Origin: an uncultured Roseburia sp.
GTDB lineage: Bacteria; Bacillota; Clostridia; Lachnospirales; Lachnospiraceae
Direction: 5' to 3'
Length of the DNA: 15,360 bases
Assembly (NCBI GenBank): GCA_947057405.1
Contig: CAMSEJ010000014.1
Coordinates: 1-15,360, forward strand
Every line of letters starts with the position of its first letter. Position 1 is the stretch's first letter. This document shows, one piece after another, positions 6,658 to 14,315 of this stretch. The position numbers and the translations under genes were made by a program. The notes below the pieces were generated by a model. It was not told the origin of the DNA. It saw only the letters and a program-made list of their open reading frames with translations, and did no database searches.

Positions 6658-8892
6658 ATGATCTCAAAAACAATCAGGAAACTCACAACGCTCCTGCTGG
6701 CGGCCGCCATGCTGATCACCGTTTTCCAGGGAATATCCGTCCCTGTCCGCGCCGCCGGACAAGGAAGCGCCAAAGCCGCCTTTGCGGCGCTTAAACAGGA
6801 CTACGAGCTGTACGGCGTCTTAACAAACGATGCAGACATCCCCGTTTATAAACAGGCAGACACCGGCGCGGCAGTCATAAAAACCCTTCCCAGCGGCTCC
6901 CAGGTAACGCTGACGGACGCCGTATGGGATACACAGACCCTTTGGTTTAAAATCGGATTTGCCGTAAACGGTACGGCATACAGCGGCTATGTTGAAAGCC
7001 GCTATGTCGCAACGGCAGACGCCCGGCTCGCAGAATGGGAGGAGCAGTACCTGCCGGCTTATGCGGTACAGTCATTTGGGCGCGGCGCCGCCAAAAACGC
7101 CGCGAAGGTTTCCTCCTTTCCGGAAAGCTACCGCCCAATGTTAAAAAAATTACTGCAGGCGCACCCGAACTGGACTTTTGTGCCGATGAACACCGGGCTG
7201 GAATGGGCGGACGTACTCAAAGCCGAAATGACTGACAGCCGGAACCTGGTGCAGACGTACCACCCCGACACCTGGAAATCCACAAAACCCGGCGACTACA
7301 ACGCCCAAACCGGTACGTGGACCATTAAAAGCGGAACCGACTGGGTGCAGGCGTCCGAGGCCATTGTTAAATATTACCTGGATCCGCGGAATTTTTTAAC
7401 GGAAGAATCCGTATTCCAGTTTGAGCAGCTTGTCTATGGCAGCCACCACACCAAAGCCGGCGTGGAAAAAATTTTAAGCGGCACATTTATGGCAAATAAA
7501 AAGCTGGAGGACAAATCCGGCGGTAAAATTACATACTCCCAGGCTTTTATGAAAATCGGCAAAAGCCTGAAAGTAAGCCCCTATTTTCTGGCCAGCCGCG
7601 TCCGCCAGGAACAGGGAAGCAAGGGGGACTCTCCCCTGATCTCCGGAACTTACCCGGGCTTTGAGGGCTATTACAACTATTTTAACCGGCGCGCTTCGGG
7701 CGTCGGCGAGGAAGTGTACCGCCGCGGTCTGGAGGAAGCCAAGGCCAACGGCTGGAATACCCGCTATAAGGCGTTAAAAGGCGGCGCAAAATCAACCGCC
7801 TCCGACTTTATCTTTAAGGGACAGGATACGCTTTACCTGCAGAAATTCGACGTGGACGCCTCCTACGACGGGCTGTACTGGCACCAGTACATGCAGAACC
7901 TTTTAGCGGCCGACAACGAAGGAAAAACCGTGCAGCAAAGCTACCGGGACATGGGCATTTTAAACAAGGCATTTGTATTCAAAATCCCGGTCTACAACAA
8001 TATGCCCGCAACCCCGTGCCCAAAGCCGGAAGAACATTTAAGCAGGCCTTCCCTGACCGCGCAAAAAAACGGCTACGCTTCCGTAACGCTGTCGTGGAAC
8101 GAAACCGCCGCTGCCGAAGGCTACCAGATTTACCGGGCAGAAGGGGCAAACGGCGCATTCCAAAAACTGGCCTCCGTAACGGCCGGGGAATTTATTTTTG
8201 AGGATACGTCCGCCGCGCCCGGAACGCTGTACCAGTATAAAGTACGCGCATATCTGAAATTAAACGGCAAAAATCAGTATTCCGCTTATTCCGATATCAA
8301 ATCCGCGGACTTTACCATCCCCGCTACGGCATGGAGCGGCTTTAAAGTCAAAAATTATAAAACCGTGACGTTATCCTGGAAAAAGAAATCCGTAGACGGA
8401 TACAAAATCTACCGCAAGTCGGGAAACGACGGATACCGCCTGATTCAGACGCTGTGGGGCAAATCGTCTGTCAGCTTTTTAGACGCCTCCCCGGCGCCCG
8501 GCCAGACCAATACCTACCGAATCCGCGGATTTGTCACCGTAAACGGCAAGGATTACCATTCCGCTTATACTTCCGTCCAAAAAGCAAAGCTCCAGATGGC
8601 AAAACCGGAACTAAAAAAAGCATCCGCCTCCGGAACCAAAAAAATAAAACTGTCCTGGAAACGCGACGCCAAAGCGGACGGCTACCAAATATACCGCTCC
8701 CGTACCAAAAAGGGAGGCTATAAAAACGTAAAAACCATTTCCAAAAACAAAACCGTGAAATGGACCGATACCGGGATCAAAGCCGGGAAAACGTATTACT
8801 ACAAAATCCGCTCCTATGTGAACCTGCCTTCGGGAGGCACAAAATCCTCCGGCTATTCCGCCGTCAAAAGCGTGACGGTTCCCAAAAAATAA
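6658..8892 (+). CDS. Exported N-acetylglucosaminidase-like cell-wall hydrolase with SH3-like and fibronectin type III domains
   Basis: A secreted protein of 744 residues predicted to cleave the glycan strand of peptidoglycan, acting in cell-wall turnover or daughter-cell separation. A signal peptide covers about residues 1-32 (two basic residues, hydrophobic core, 'VRA-A'). A bacterial SH3-like domain lies at about 48-118 ('DIPVYKQADTGAAVIKTL'). The glucosaminidase-type (GH73/LytG-like) catalytic region spans about 155-450, with Glu318 in 'ASRVRQEQGSKG' as the likely catalytic acid and 'GFEGYYNYFN' downstream. Three fibronectin type III-like repeats fill about 463-555, 556-648 and 649-744, each with 'LSW ... 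GY.IYR ... YKIR'-type strands. The extreme C-terminus is lysine-rich, with no sortase motif, so binding is probably electrostatic or via SH3. It has its own promoter and converges on the jet genes. The wall-hydrolase class is likely; the exact bond cut is inferred. Confidence 0.87.
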   Translation: MISKTIRKLTTLLLAAAMLITVFQGISVPVRAAGQGSAKAAFAALKQDYELYGVLTNDADIPVYKQADTGAAVIKTLPSGSQVTLTDAVWDTQTLWFKIGFAVNGTAYSGYVESRYVATADARLAEWEEQYLPAYAVQSFGRGAAKNAAKVSSFPESYRPMLKKLLQAHPNWTFVPMNTGLEWADVLKAEMTDSRNLVQTYHPDTWKSTKPGDYNAQTGTWTIKSGTDWVQASEAIVKYYLDPRNFLTEESVFQFEQLVYGSHHTKAGVEKILSGTFMANKKLEDKSGGKITYSQAFMKIGKSLKVSPYFLASRVRQEQGSKGDSPLISGTYPGFEGYYNYFNRRASGVGEEVYRRGLEEAKANGWNTRYKALKGGAKSTASDFIFKGQDTLYLQKFDVDASYDGLYWHQYMQNLLAADNEGKTVQQSYRDMGILNKAFVFKIPVYNNMPATPCPKPEEHLSRPSLTAQKNGYASVTLSWNETAAAEGYQIYRAEGANGAFQKLASVTAGEFIFEDTSAAPGTLYQYKVRAYLKLNGKNQYSAYSDIKSADFTIPATAWSGFKVKNYKTVTLSWKKKSVDGYKIYRKSGNDGYRLIQTLWGKSSVSFLDASPAPGQTNTYRIRGFVTVNGKDYHSAYTSVQKAKLQMAKPELKKASASGTKKIKLSWKRDAKADGYQIYRSRTKKGGYKNVKTISKNKTVKWTDTGIKAGKTYYYKIRSYVNLPSGGTKSSGYSAVKSVTVPKK

Positions 8893-8909
8893 TTTCTGCA
8901 AAACAAACA

Positions 8910-8945
8910 GGCAGGGGGCTGTTCTTTCCCGACAGCCCCTCTGCC
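8910..8945. terminator. Bidirectional terminator between the convergent hydrolase and jetC genes
   Basis: GGCAGGGGGCTGT pairs with ACAGCCCCTCTGCC, with one bulged base and a 9-base loop. On the plus strand it is followed by TTCTTATCC; on the minus strand by TGTTTGTTTTG. It fills most of the 56 bases between the two stop codons and can serve both genes. Confidence 0.85.
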
Positions 8946-8948
8946 TTC

Positions 8949-11900
8949 TTATCCTTCCATCATCTTAAGATACGCGCCTTTATCAATCCCAATCATCGAG
9001 ATCCGGTTCCCCTCGCGCCGAAACGCATATACGCAGTCCACATTCCGGATCAAAGACGGCAGACGCTCGTCCGGCACGCACACAACCAGCTGCAAGTCCA
9101 ACTGCCTGGCATACCGCAGGCACACTTCGCTGCGCTCCTTATCCATTTTGGAAAACGCCTCGTCAAGCATGACCAGCCGAATCTTCGTATCCCTGCTGCC
9201 CTGCTGCATATAAAGCATGGCAAACCCGGCAAACAGCGCCACATATTTCGGGTTCTGCCCTTCTCCCCCGGAATCGCGCCCCGCCATATCGTCCACATAA
9301 TTCTTACGGATATTCCCGTTCTCATCCTGCGCCTGCTCGTACATGCAAAACTTCAAATAGGTCCGGTAATCCGCATATTTCGCCATATCCTTTTTGTGGC
9401 TTGCCCGCGCTAAAGGATCGGCGTCCCTTGGCGGCATAAATTTATCCGTCAGGCGCTTTAACTGCTTTTCATACTTCCGGTAAAACGCGTCGTCCCCTAA
9501 GCTGACCTGCCCGTCCATCTGTGAATCCGGCATCTTTAAGTCTAACTCCTCCGCCGTCAGCATTTCATAAAACTGGCGGTTTTCATCCTCCGCCGGAAGA
9601 ATGTCAATCTGGTAAATACTGTCTGAAAACCGGATTTTGGCAAGCATGGCGTTAATCTCGCGGCGGTGGCGCTTCGCCGCCTTAATTTCCCCATGGATCG
9701 CGGCAATCACATTTTCACGCAGCATCCGGTAGATAAAGCCGTACTGCCGGTCAAACTCCGCTTTGTACTTCGGCTCAAAGTCGCTCCTGCAGCGTCTTAA
9801 CAGCTCGTCGTACACGGTGTTGTCCTTCTCCGTCCCGCAAAAATCATACGTCGGATACGCTTTGATAAACTGCATCCTGGCGCGGCCGCGCAGTTCTTCT
9901 TCTGCTTCCGCCGTCCTGGCCAGCCGTTCCAGGCGCTGTGTTTTTTCTTTTTTGTAGCCGGCCGCCCCGCCCGCTTCTATGGCGCAGGCAGCCTCCCCCT
10001 TTATCTGCGGGTCCGGCCAAAATCCTTCCGTCAGCCGGCCAAGCGTTTCTTCCCGATCCGATATTTCCCGATCCAGTTCCCCTTTTAACGCGGCAAAACG
10101 CACGCTGTCTTTTTGCAGCCGTTCTTTTGTTTCCTCCATCCGGCGGATTTCTTCCGCAAGCTGCGCCTCCCGCTCCTTCTGCCCTGCGACAAGCGTGCCG
10201 CGTTCCAGTTCCAAAAGCTCGCCCTCCAATTTCTTTGCCCTGCGTTCATACGCTTTCAATCCGGACGCGGCGTCCTTAAGCTGCGCAAGCTGCTTAGGCG
10301 TATAAGACGACAGCCGCTCCAGATCGTTCACCCGGCTTAACGCGGCAATCTCCTGCTGCAGCGCAATCATCTGCGCATTTAGCTGATACACCTCCGCTTC
10401 CAGTTCACGCGCCTGCTTTAAGGAAACCTTCCTGCCGATGCTCGGATAGCGGTAATCCTGCGCCCTCAGATGGCGGAACATATAATTCTGGTACGAGTAG
10501 CAGTCCTGTGTCACGCCGCGCCCGGCAGCCTGCAGCTGCTCTACCGTGCCGCATTTTTTAATATGCCCCAGATACCGCTTTAAGCACGCGTCCGCATAGG
10601 GGATATCCGTCGCCACCACGTCGTATAATGTGCCCGGCTCCGCCTTCGGGGCGTCCCGCATCATGGCTTCCGTCTGGATCAAATCAACCGACTGGTACTC
10701 TTTCTGGGACATCCTGCGAAACAGTTCCGCCGCGGCCGGGGCATACTGCGGCTCTACCATCAGCCCGAACTTTATCCGCCCAAGGCTGCCTTCCACCGCA
10801 TTGCGCCACGCTTCGTCCGTCACGTCGAACAGATCCGCCAAAACCTCCACCTGCACGCTGTGCCCGTACCGAAGCGACAGTTCCTCTTTCAGCTTCCGCC
10901 TGGCCTCTTTCAAATCCTTTCCGTAGTGCTTTTTATCTTTTTTCAAATCGTCTAAAATTTCTTTTTTCTCCCGGCACTGCTCGGTTACGCTGCGCAGGCT
11001 GTCCCGCAGATCGTTGATTTCATCCGTCACGGAATCAAAGGCTTCTTTTAACCCCTTCTTCAACCGATTGGTCGATTCCTCCGTTACCGCGCCGCCCGCA
11101 AACTGCTCCAGCAGGTTTCTGGCCGGGTTGCTGACATAATCGCATATGCCCTCCGCTTCATCCCACAGCTTAAGCCGCTTGGTCAGGGCAGCCCAGTCCG
11201 CCGCCTCATGGCTTAACAGCCGTATCGTCTCCCGCAGCTGCGCAAGCTGCTCCCGTTTTTTTCCGAAATCGCCGCCGAACAGCTCTGCCTTAAGCGCCGC
11301 CTGCGCGTCCCTTTGTTCCGCCAGGCTCCCCGCCAGTTCTTTTATCTTAGTCTCGCAGGAAGCAAGCGCCGCGGCAAGATCCTCCCGCTCCTCCTTTTTG
11401 GCGGCAAGATGCGCTTTTTTATCTTCGATATCCAAAACCCGAAGCGCGGTCTGTACGTCGCTCTGCTCCTTTTTTGCAGCCCAAAGCGCCTCGTCATGAA
11501 GCCGGATTTCTTCGAGCAGTCCTATCTGGTTTTCCAGCGTTTCCACCTGCTCCTTAATTTCGCGGTAGGCGGCAAGCTGATCACTGATGGCCGAAACGGT
11601 GTCTTCTTTGCTTCTCGGAAACATATAATCCTTGATAAACTGCGCCGTGCCGTTTGCCATCCGCAGCGCAATCGCGCTTTTCTGCATGGTTTTAAACCGT
11701 CCGGCGTCCAGATAGCCGAACATCGTATCGCATAAAGCGTTTAAATACGCTTCCCGCGTCGGATAAATGCGGTTGATATTTACGCCCGCCATGTTTTTTG
11801 CCTGCGCGCTGCGCTCTTCGATCAGGCGCTTTAAAACGGCGTATGTATACGGGACCGTCCCGCCCGACAGATAATTGTCCGCCGGAAATCCCCCGGTGTG

Positions 11901-12299
11901 GCTGAAAAACCAGTATCTGCCCACCTCCTGATCGCTGCCCGCCACCTCAAAAGACGCGCCGATACATACTGTTTCCCCGGTTGACGTATCCAAAAGTTCC
12001 AGTACGACCTGCGCGCCGAAATCCATATGCTCCCGGTTTGCCGTGCCGTCTTTCTGCGCCCCGCGCAGATAGCTTAACACGCTCCGCTTGTTTTTCGTAT
12101 CGTCCGCCGCCCTGTTTAAAAAATCATTGCGGATGCTTCCGTACAGCACAACCTGCATGGCGTCCATAACTGTGGATTTTCCGGAACCGCTTTTCCCGCT
12201 GAATAAGTTGACCGACTCGTGAAAACAAATCACCTGGTGGGCAATCCCGCCCCAGTTATTCAAAAGCATCCTGGTAAAAATCTTTTTCGCCTGTTTCAC
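8949..12299 (-). CDS. jetC: JetC-like SMC ATPase of a Wadjet / MksB-type complex
   Basis: The motor subunit of a condensin-like complex: ATP-driven dimerisation of its heads would drive DNA loop extrusion. Length is 1116 residues, normal for JetC and shorter than MukB. The N-terminal head carries Walker A 'GKSGSGKST' (35-43). Heptad-rich coiled coil occupies about 235-370 and 405-475, a globular hinge about 476-615, and the returning coil about 625-830. The C-terminal head has the ABC signature 'SGGEGQ' (1010-1015), Walker B 'LVMLDEA' (Asp1046, Glu1047) and D-loop 'SKMD' (1050-1053), so all ATPase motifs look intact. The start is GTG, chosen because AGGAGGTG sits 7 bases upstream; an in-frame ATG at 12269 is an alternative. 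The gene overlaps jetB by 44 bases and is the last of the run: no jetD follows. Confidence 0.92.
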   Translation of the reverse strand: MKQAKKIFTRMLLNNWGGIAHQVICFHESVNLFSGKSGSGKSTVMDAMQVVLYGSIRNDFLNRAADDTKNKRSVLSYLRGAQKDGTANREHMDFGAQVVLELLDTSTGETVCIGASFEVAGSDQEVGRYWFFSHTGGFPADNYLSGGTVPYTYAVLKRLIEERSAQAKNMAGVNINRIYPTREAYLNALCDTMFGYLDAGRFKTMQKSAIALRMANGTAQFIKDYMFPRSKEDTVSAISDQLAAYREIKEQVETLENQIGLLEEIRLHDEALWAAKKEQSDVQTALRVLDIEDKKAHLAAKKEEREDLAAALASCETKIKELAGSLAEQRDAQAALKAELFGGDFGKKREQLAQLRETIRLLSHEAADWAALTKRLKLWDEAEGICDYVSNPARNLLEQFAGGAVTEESTNRLKKGLKEAFDSVTDEINDLRDSLRSVTEQCREKKEILDDLKKDKKHYGKDLKEARRKLKEELSLRYGHSVQVEVLADLFDVTDEAWRNAVEGSLGRIKFGLMVEPQYAPAAAELFRRMSQKEYQSVDLIQTEAMMRDAPKAEPGTLYDVVATDIPYADACLKRYLGHIKKCGTVEQLQAAGRGVTQDCYSYQNYMFRHLRAQDYRYPSIGRKVSLKQARELEAEVYQLNAQMIALQQEIAALSRVNDLERLSSYTPKQLAQLKDAASGLKAYERRAKKLEGELLELERGTLVAGQKEREAQLAEEIRRMEETKERLQKDSVRFAALKGELDREISDREETLGRLTEGFWPDPQIKGEAACAIEAGGAAGYKKEKTQRLERLARTAEAEEELRGRARMQFIKAYPTYDFCGTEKDNTVYDELLRRCRSDFEPKYKAEFDRQYGFIYRMLRENVIAAIHGEIKAAKRHRREINAMLAKIRFSDSIYQIDILPAEDENRQFYEMLTAEELDLKMPDSQMDGQVSLGDDAFYRKYEKQLKRLTDKFMPPRDADPLARASHKKDMAKYADYRTYLKFCMYEQAQDENGNIRKNYVDDMAGRDSGGEGQNPKYVALFAGFAMLYMQQGSRDTKIRLVMLDEAFSKMDKERSEVCLRYARQLDLQLVVCVPDERLPSLIRNVDCVYAFRREGNRISMIGIDKGAYLKMMEG

Positions 12300-12897
12300 C
12301 GGGCGCCACCTCCTCCTCTTTGTACTGTTCCATCAGTTCATGCAGCAGGGCAAAGCTGACATAGAGATTGACGGCGCTGTAAATATAAATCGGCGTCGTA
12401 TCGTCCATATCCCGAAGCGCCCCCGGGTACTCTATGATCTGGTGCCGCTTCATCTGCCCGAGCGCCTCGTTCCATTCCAAATCCGGCAGCTTCCCGCTCA
12501 GCAGCCCGGTATTTTTCCCGTACTCCCGTATTTCCGCCAGGTTCGTAACAGGCTCCATAAGCCCCTCTCCCATAATTTTATCCCGGTAAATCATTTTAAC
12601 CAGCAAAATCAGGATTGCCGCGGATTTCGGTACGGCTTCCGCCGGGACGCCTTCTCCGGTAATCCGGAAAATATGCTCCTTGGCGTCATGCACCAGTTCG
12701 CAGCCCATGACTTCCAGATACGCCTCCAGAAACGGACGGTGCTTTACGCAGATCCCGTACTGCTCATTGTCGATTGGCGCAAGCGCAGCCGGATCGTATT
12801 TTTCCTGCAAAATACAGGTCTGCCGGAACAGGGCGGCAACCGTTTTCTTAAGCTTTGCCGCCTCCGTTACAGACAGCCCTTCCAGATAATGAACCAT
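12256..12897 (-). CDS. jetB: JetB-like (MksE / KITE) subunit of the Wadjet-type complex
   Basis: Predicted winged-helix KITE subunit that binds the kleisin (JetA) and DNA in the SMC complex. It has 213 residues, the usual size. It is all-helical with beta wings and has no catalytic motifs. Recognisable parts are 'LFRQTCILQEKYDP' (23-36), 'RPFLEAYLEVMG' and 'AAILILLVKMIYRDKIMGEG' (about 93-112). The assignment rests on this DUF4194/DUF6063-like pattern plus its place between jetA and jetC. It starts inside the 3' end of jetA (50-base overlap) with AGGAGG 10 bases upstream, and its 3' end holds the jetC ribosome site, so translation of the three genes is probably coupled. Confidence 0.82.
   Translation of the reverse strand: MVHYLEGLSVTEAAKLKKTVAALFRQTCILQEKYDPAALAPIDNEQYGICVKHRPFLEAYLEVMGCELVHDAKEHIFRITGEGVPAEAVPKSAAILILLVKMIYRDKIMGEGLMEPVTNLAEIREYGKNTGLLSGKLPDLEWNEALGQMKRHQIIEYPGALRDMDDTTPIYIYSAVNLYVSFALLHELMEQYKEEEVAPGETGEKDFYQDAFE
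12307..12314 (-). promoter_or_regulatory. Strong ribosome binding site deciding the GTG start of jetC
   Basis: On the minus strand this reads AGGAGGTG, a full match to the 16S anti-Shine-Dalgarno core, 7 bases before the GTG at 12299. It lies inside the jetB coding sequence. Confidence 0.8.
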
Positions 12898-14281
12898 CTT
12901 CTCTTTTCCTCCTCACCGAAAACCCGGAATAACGGAACCCTTCCGGCGTAGTAAACGTCTCTTCCGTCTCCGCTTCCACCGTGCTTTCCGCATCTTCCGC
13001 CGCCTCCTGCCAGACGAACAGAAGCTTTTCCAAATCCTCTATGCCCCGTACCGTCTGCGCGTCCGCGCAAAAGACGCCGTCCGTTTCATGCTCCCTGCGA
13101 AACGCCGCAATCTGCGCCTGCGTATAAAGCGGCTTTACCACATACGTATCAAAGCCTTCCGACGCGCCCTTCTGCAGCTGCACCTCCTGCGGGCAGAACT
13201 CACGTTTTGGCGCATTCCTCGGTCGAAAAAAGCTTTTTTCTTTGAGAATACGAAACGGTCCGGTCAGGCCCAGACGTCCAGCCAGATCCTCTAAAATCTG
13301 CTCTTTTCTGGGGCTTTGCTCCAAAAACCGCACAAACTCCTTCGCCCGGTCGTCCTGCGCGTCCCCTTCCGCGAGAATATAGCGCATACGCGCCGCCGCC
13401 CGCTTGGCAAACATCCGTTTCTGGTCAATCAGCCGGTTATACCGCTTCTCAATTTCCTCAAATTCCCGGGCAATCCGAAACAACAGCCCAAGCGCCTCTT
13501 CACAGGAAGACCGCTCATTGCCGCGCTGCCGTCCGGCCTCCGGATTTTCCTGCGTTTGTCCCGCCTCTTCCGCAAACGCCTGTTTTTGCGCCGCCGTTTC
13601 GGCAATATTTTGATCCAAAAGTTCCCGGATTTCTTCTTTGTAACGGTAAAAACTGTCCGTCGTCGTTAAAATAGCATACTGCCCGCTGTCACGGTTATTG
13701 ATTTCGCCCACTAAGACTTCCTGGACGCCCAGAAACGTTTTCTGTTCGGCCAGCGCCTCAAAATAGCTGCGCATCCCCTCCTGCAGATCGGAAAGCATCC
13801 GCCGCAAAGCTTTCGACGCCTCAAGGGCGCCGTTTAACAGATCGTTATTTTTCTCCGCTCCCGCCCGATATGTAAACAGATGGCTGTAAACCGCCAGGAT
13901 GCTGCCCCGTTCCTGCCGGCTGTCCCAGTCGAACAGCCGGCGGAACACGTCGATAAACATCTGGCTGTAATCGGGAACGGATATCACATAGCTGTTTCGC
14001 GTTTCGTCAAAATCCCGCTTTAACCACCCCCACGCGACCAGACGGCGCAGAACGCCCGCTCCGTGCCGGACGCCCTCCTCCTCGTCCCCGCCGTCCTCCT
14101 CTATAACAGAGGACATCCTCTCACGGAGGATGTCCTGACAGTCTTCTTCGGTTAAGCCTGTAAGCAAAGAGGAAGCGGCGGATTCCTCGCTTAAGGCAAT
14201 CAGCGCAAGCTGGTAATATTCCGTATATTTGCCGGAAAACAGTTTATAAAAATCCTCTGGCACTCTGCTTTTCACCTGCAT
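12848..14281 (-). CDS. jetA: JetA-like (kleisin / MksF) subunit of the Wadjet-type complex
   Basis: Predicted kleisin that bridges the two JetC heads and carries JetB. Length is 477 residues from the ATG at 14281. The N-terminal part (about 1-130) looks like a winged-helix unit: 'RVPEDFYKLFSGKYTEYYQLALIAL', then 'VLRRLVAWGWLKRDFDETRNSYVISV'. A helical middle follows, with a hydrophilic linker (about 235-262) and the basic helix 'IEKRYNRLIDQKRMFAKRAAARMRY'; the C-terminal part is a second small domain with an acidic tail. The pattern matches the DUF5716 'JetA' family. The frame is open upstream to 14395, but AGGAGG at 14287-14292 fixes the start. It follows the cysA-like gene by only 34 bases and overlaps jetB by 50. 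The subtype (likely III by family pairing) is an inference. Confidence 0.84.
   Translation of the reverse strand: MQVKSRVPEDFYKLFSGKYTEYYQLALIALSEESAASSLLTGLTEEDCQDILRERMSSVIEEDGGDEEEGVRHGAGVLRRLVAWGWLKRDFDETRNSYVISVPDYSQMFIDVFRRLFDWDSRQERGSILAVYSHLFTYRAGAEKNNDLLNGALEASKALRRMLSDLQEGMRSYFEALAEQKTFLGVQEVLVGEINNRDSGQYAILTTTDSFYRYKEEIRELLDQNIAETAAQKQAFAEEAGQTQENPEAGRQRGNERSSCEEALGLLFRIAREFEEIEKRYNRLIDQKRMFAKRAAARMRYILAEGDAQDDRAKEFVRFLEQSPRKEQILEDLAGRLGLTGPFRILKEKSFFRPRNAPKREFCPQEVQLQKGASEGFDTYVVKPLYTQAQIAAFRREHETDGVFCADAQTVRGIEDLEKLLFVWQEAAEDAESTVEAETEETFTTPEGFRYSGFSVRRKREDGSLSGRAVCNGGGKA
12908..12913 (-). promoter_or_regulatory. Ribosome binding site of jetB inside jetA
   Basis: On the minus strand AGGAGG lies 10 bases before the ATG at 12897, within the last codons of jetA. 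The spacing is a little long but supports the 50-base overlap as real. Confidence 0.65.
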
Positions 14282-14286
14282 GGAAG

Positions 14287-14292
14287 CCTCCT
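14287..14292 (-). promoter_or_regulatory. Ribosome binding site that decides the jetA start
   Basis: AGGAGG on the minus strand, 5 bases before the ATG at 14281. It excludes the 38 extra codons of the longer open frame, which would overlap the end of the cysA-like gene and read as low-quality Cys/Trp-rich sequence. Confidence 0.8.
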
Positions 14293-14315
14293 TTCCGTCC
14301 CAAAACCACAGGCAG

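Noticed and set aside
9979..10305. Ser/Arg-rich plus-strand open frames opposite jetC (also 10628-11017, 11146-11499, 11313-11735)
   Set aside because: They mirror the coiled-coil codons of jetC on the other strand, lack ribosome sites and resemble no protein family.
13785..13797. AGATCGGAAAGC resembling the adapter start
   Set aside because: It is in frame within jetA, coding for ordinary residues ('LSDLQ' on the minus strand), and diverges from the adapter after AGATCGGAA.
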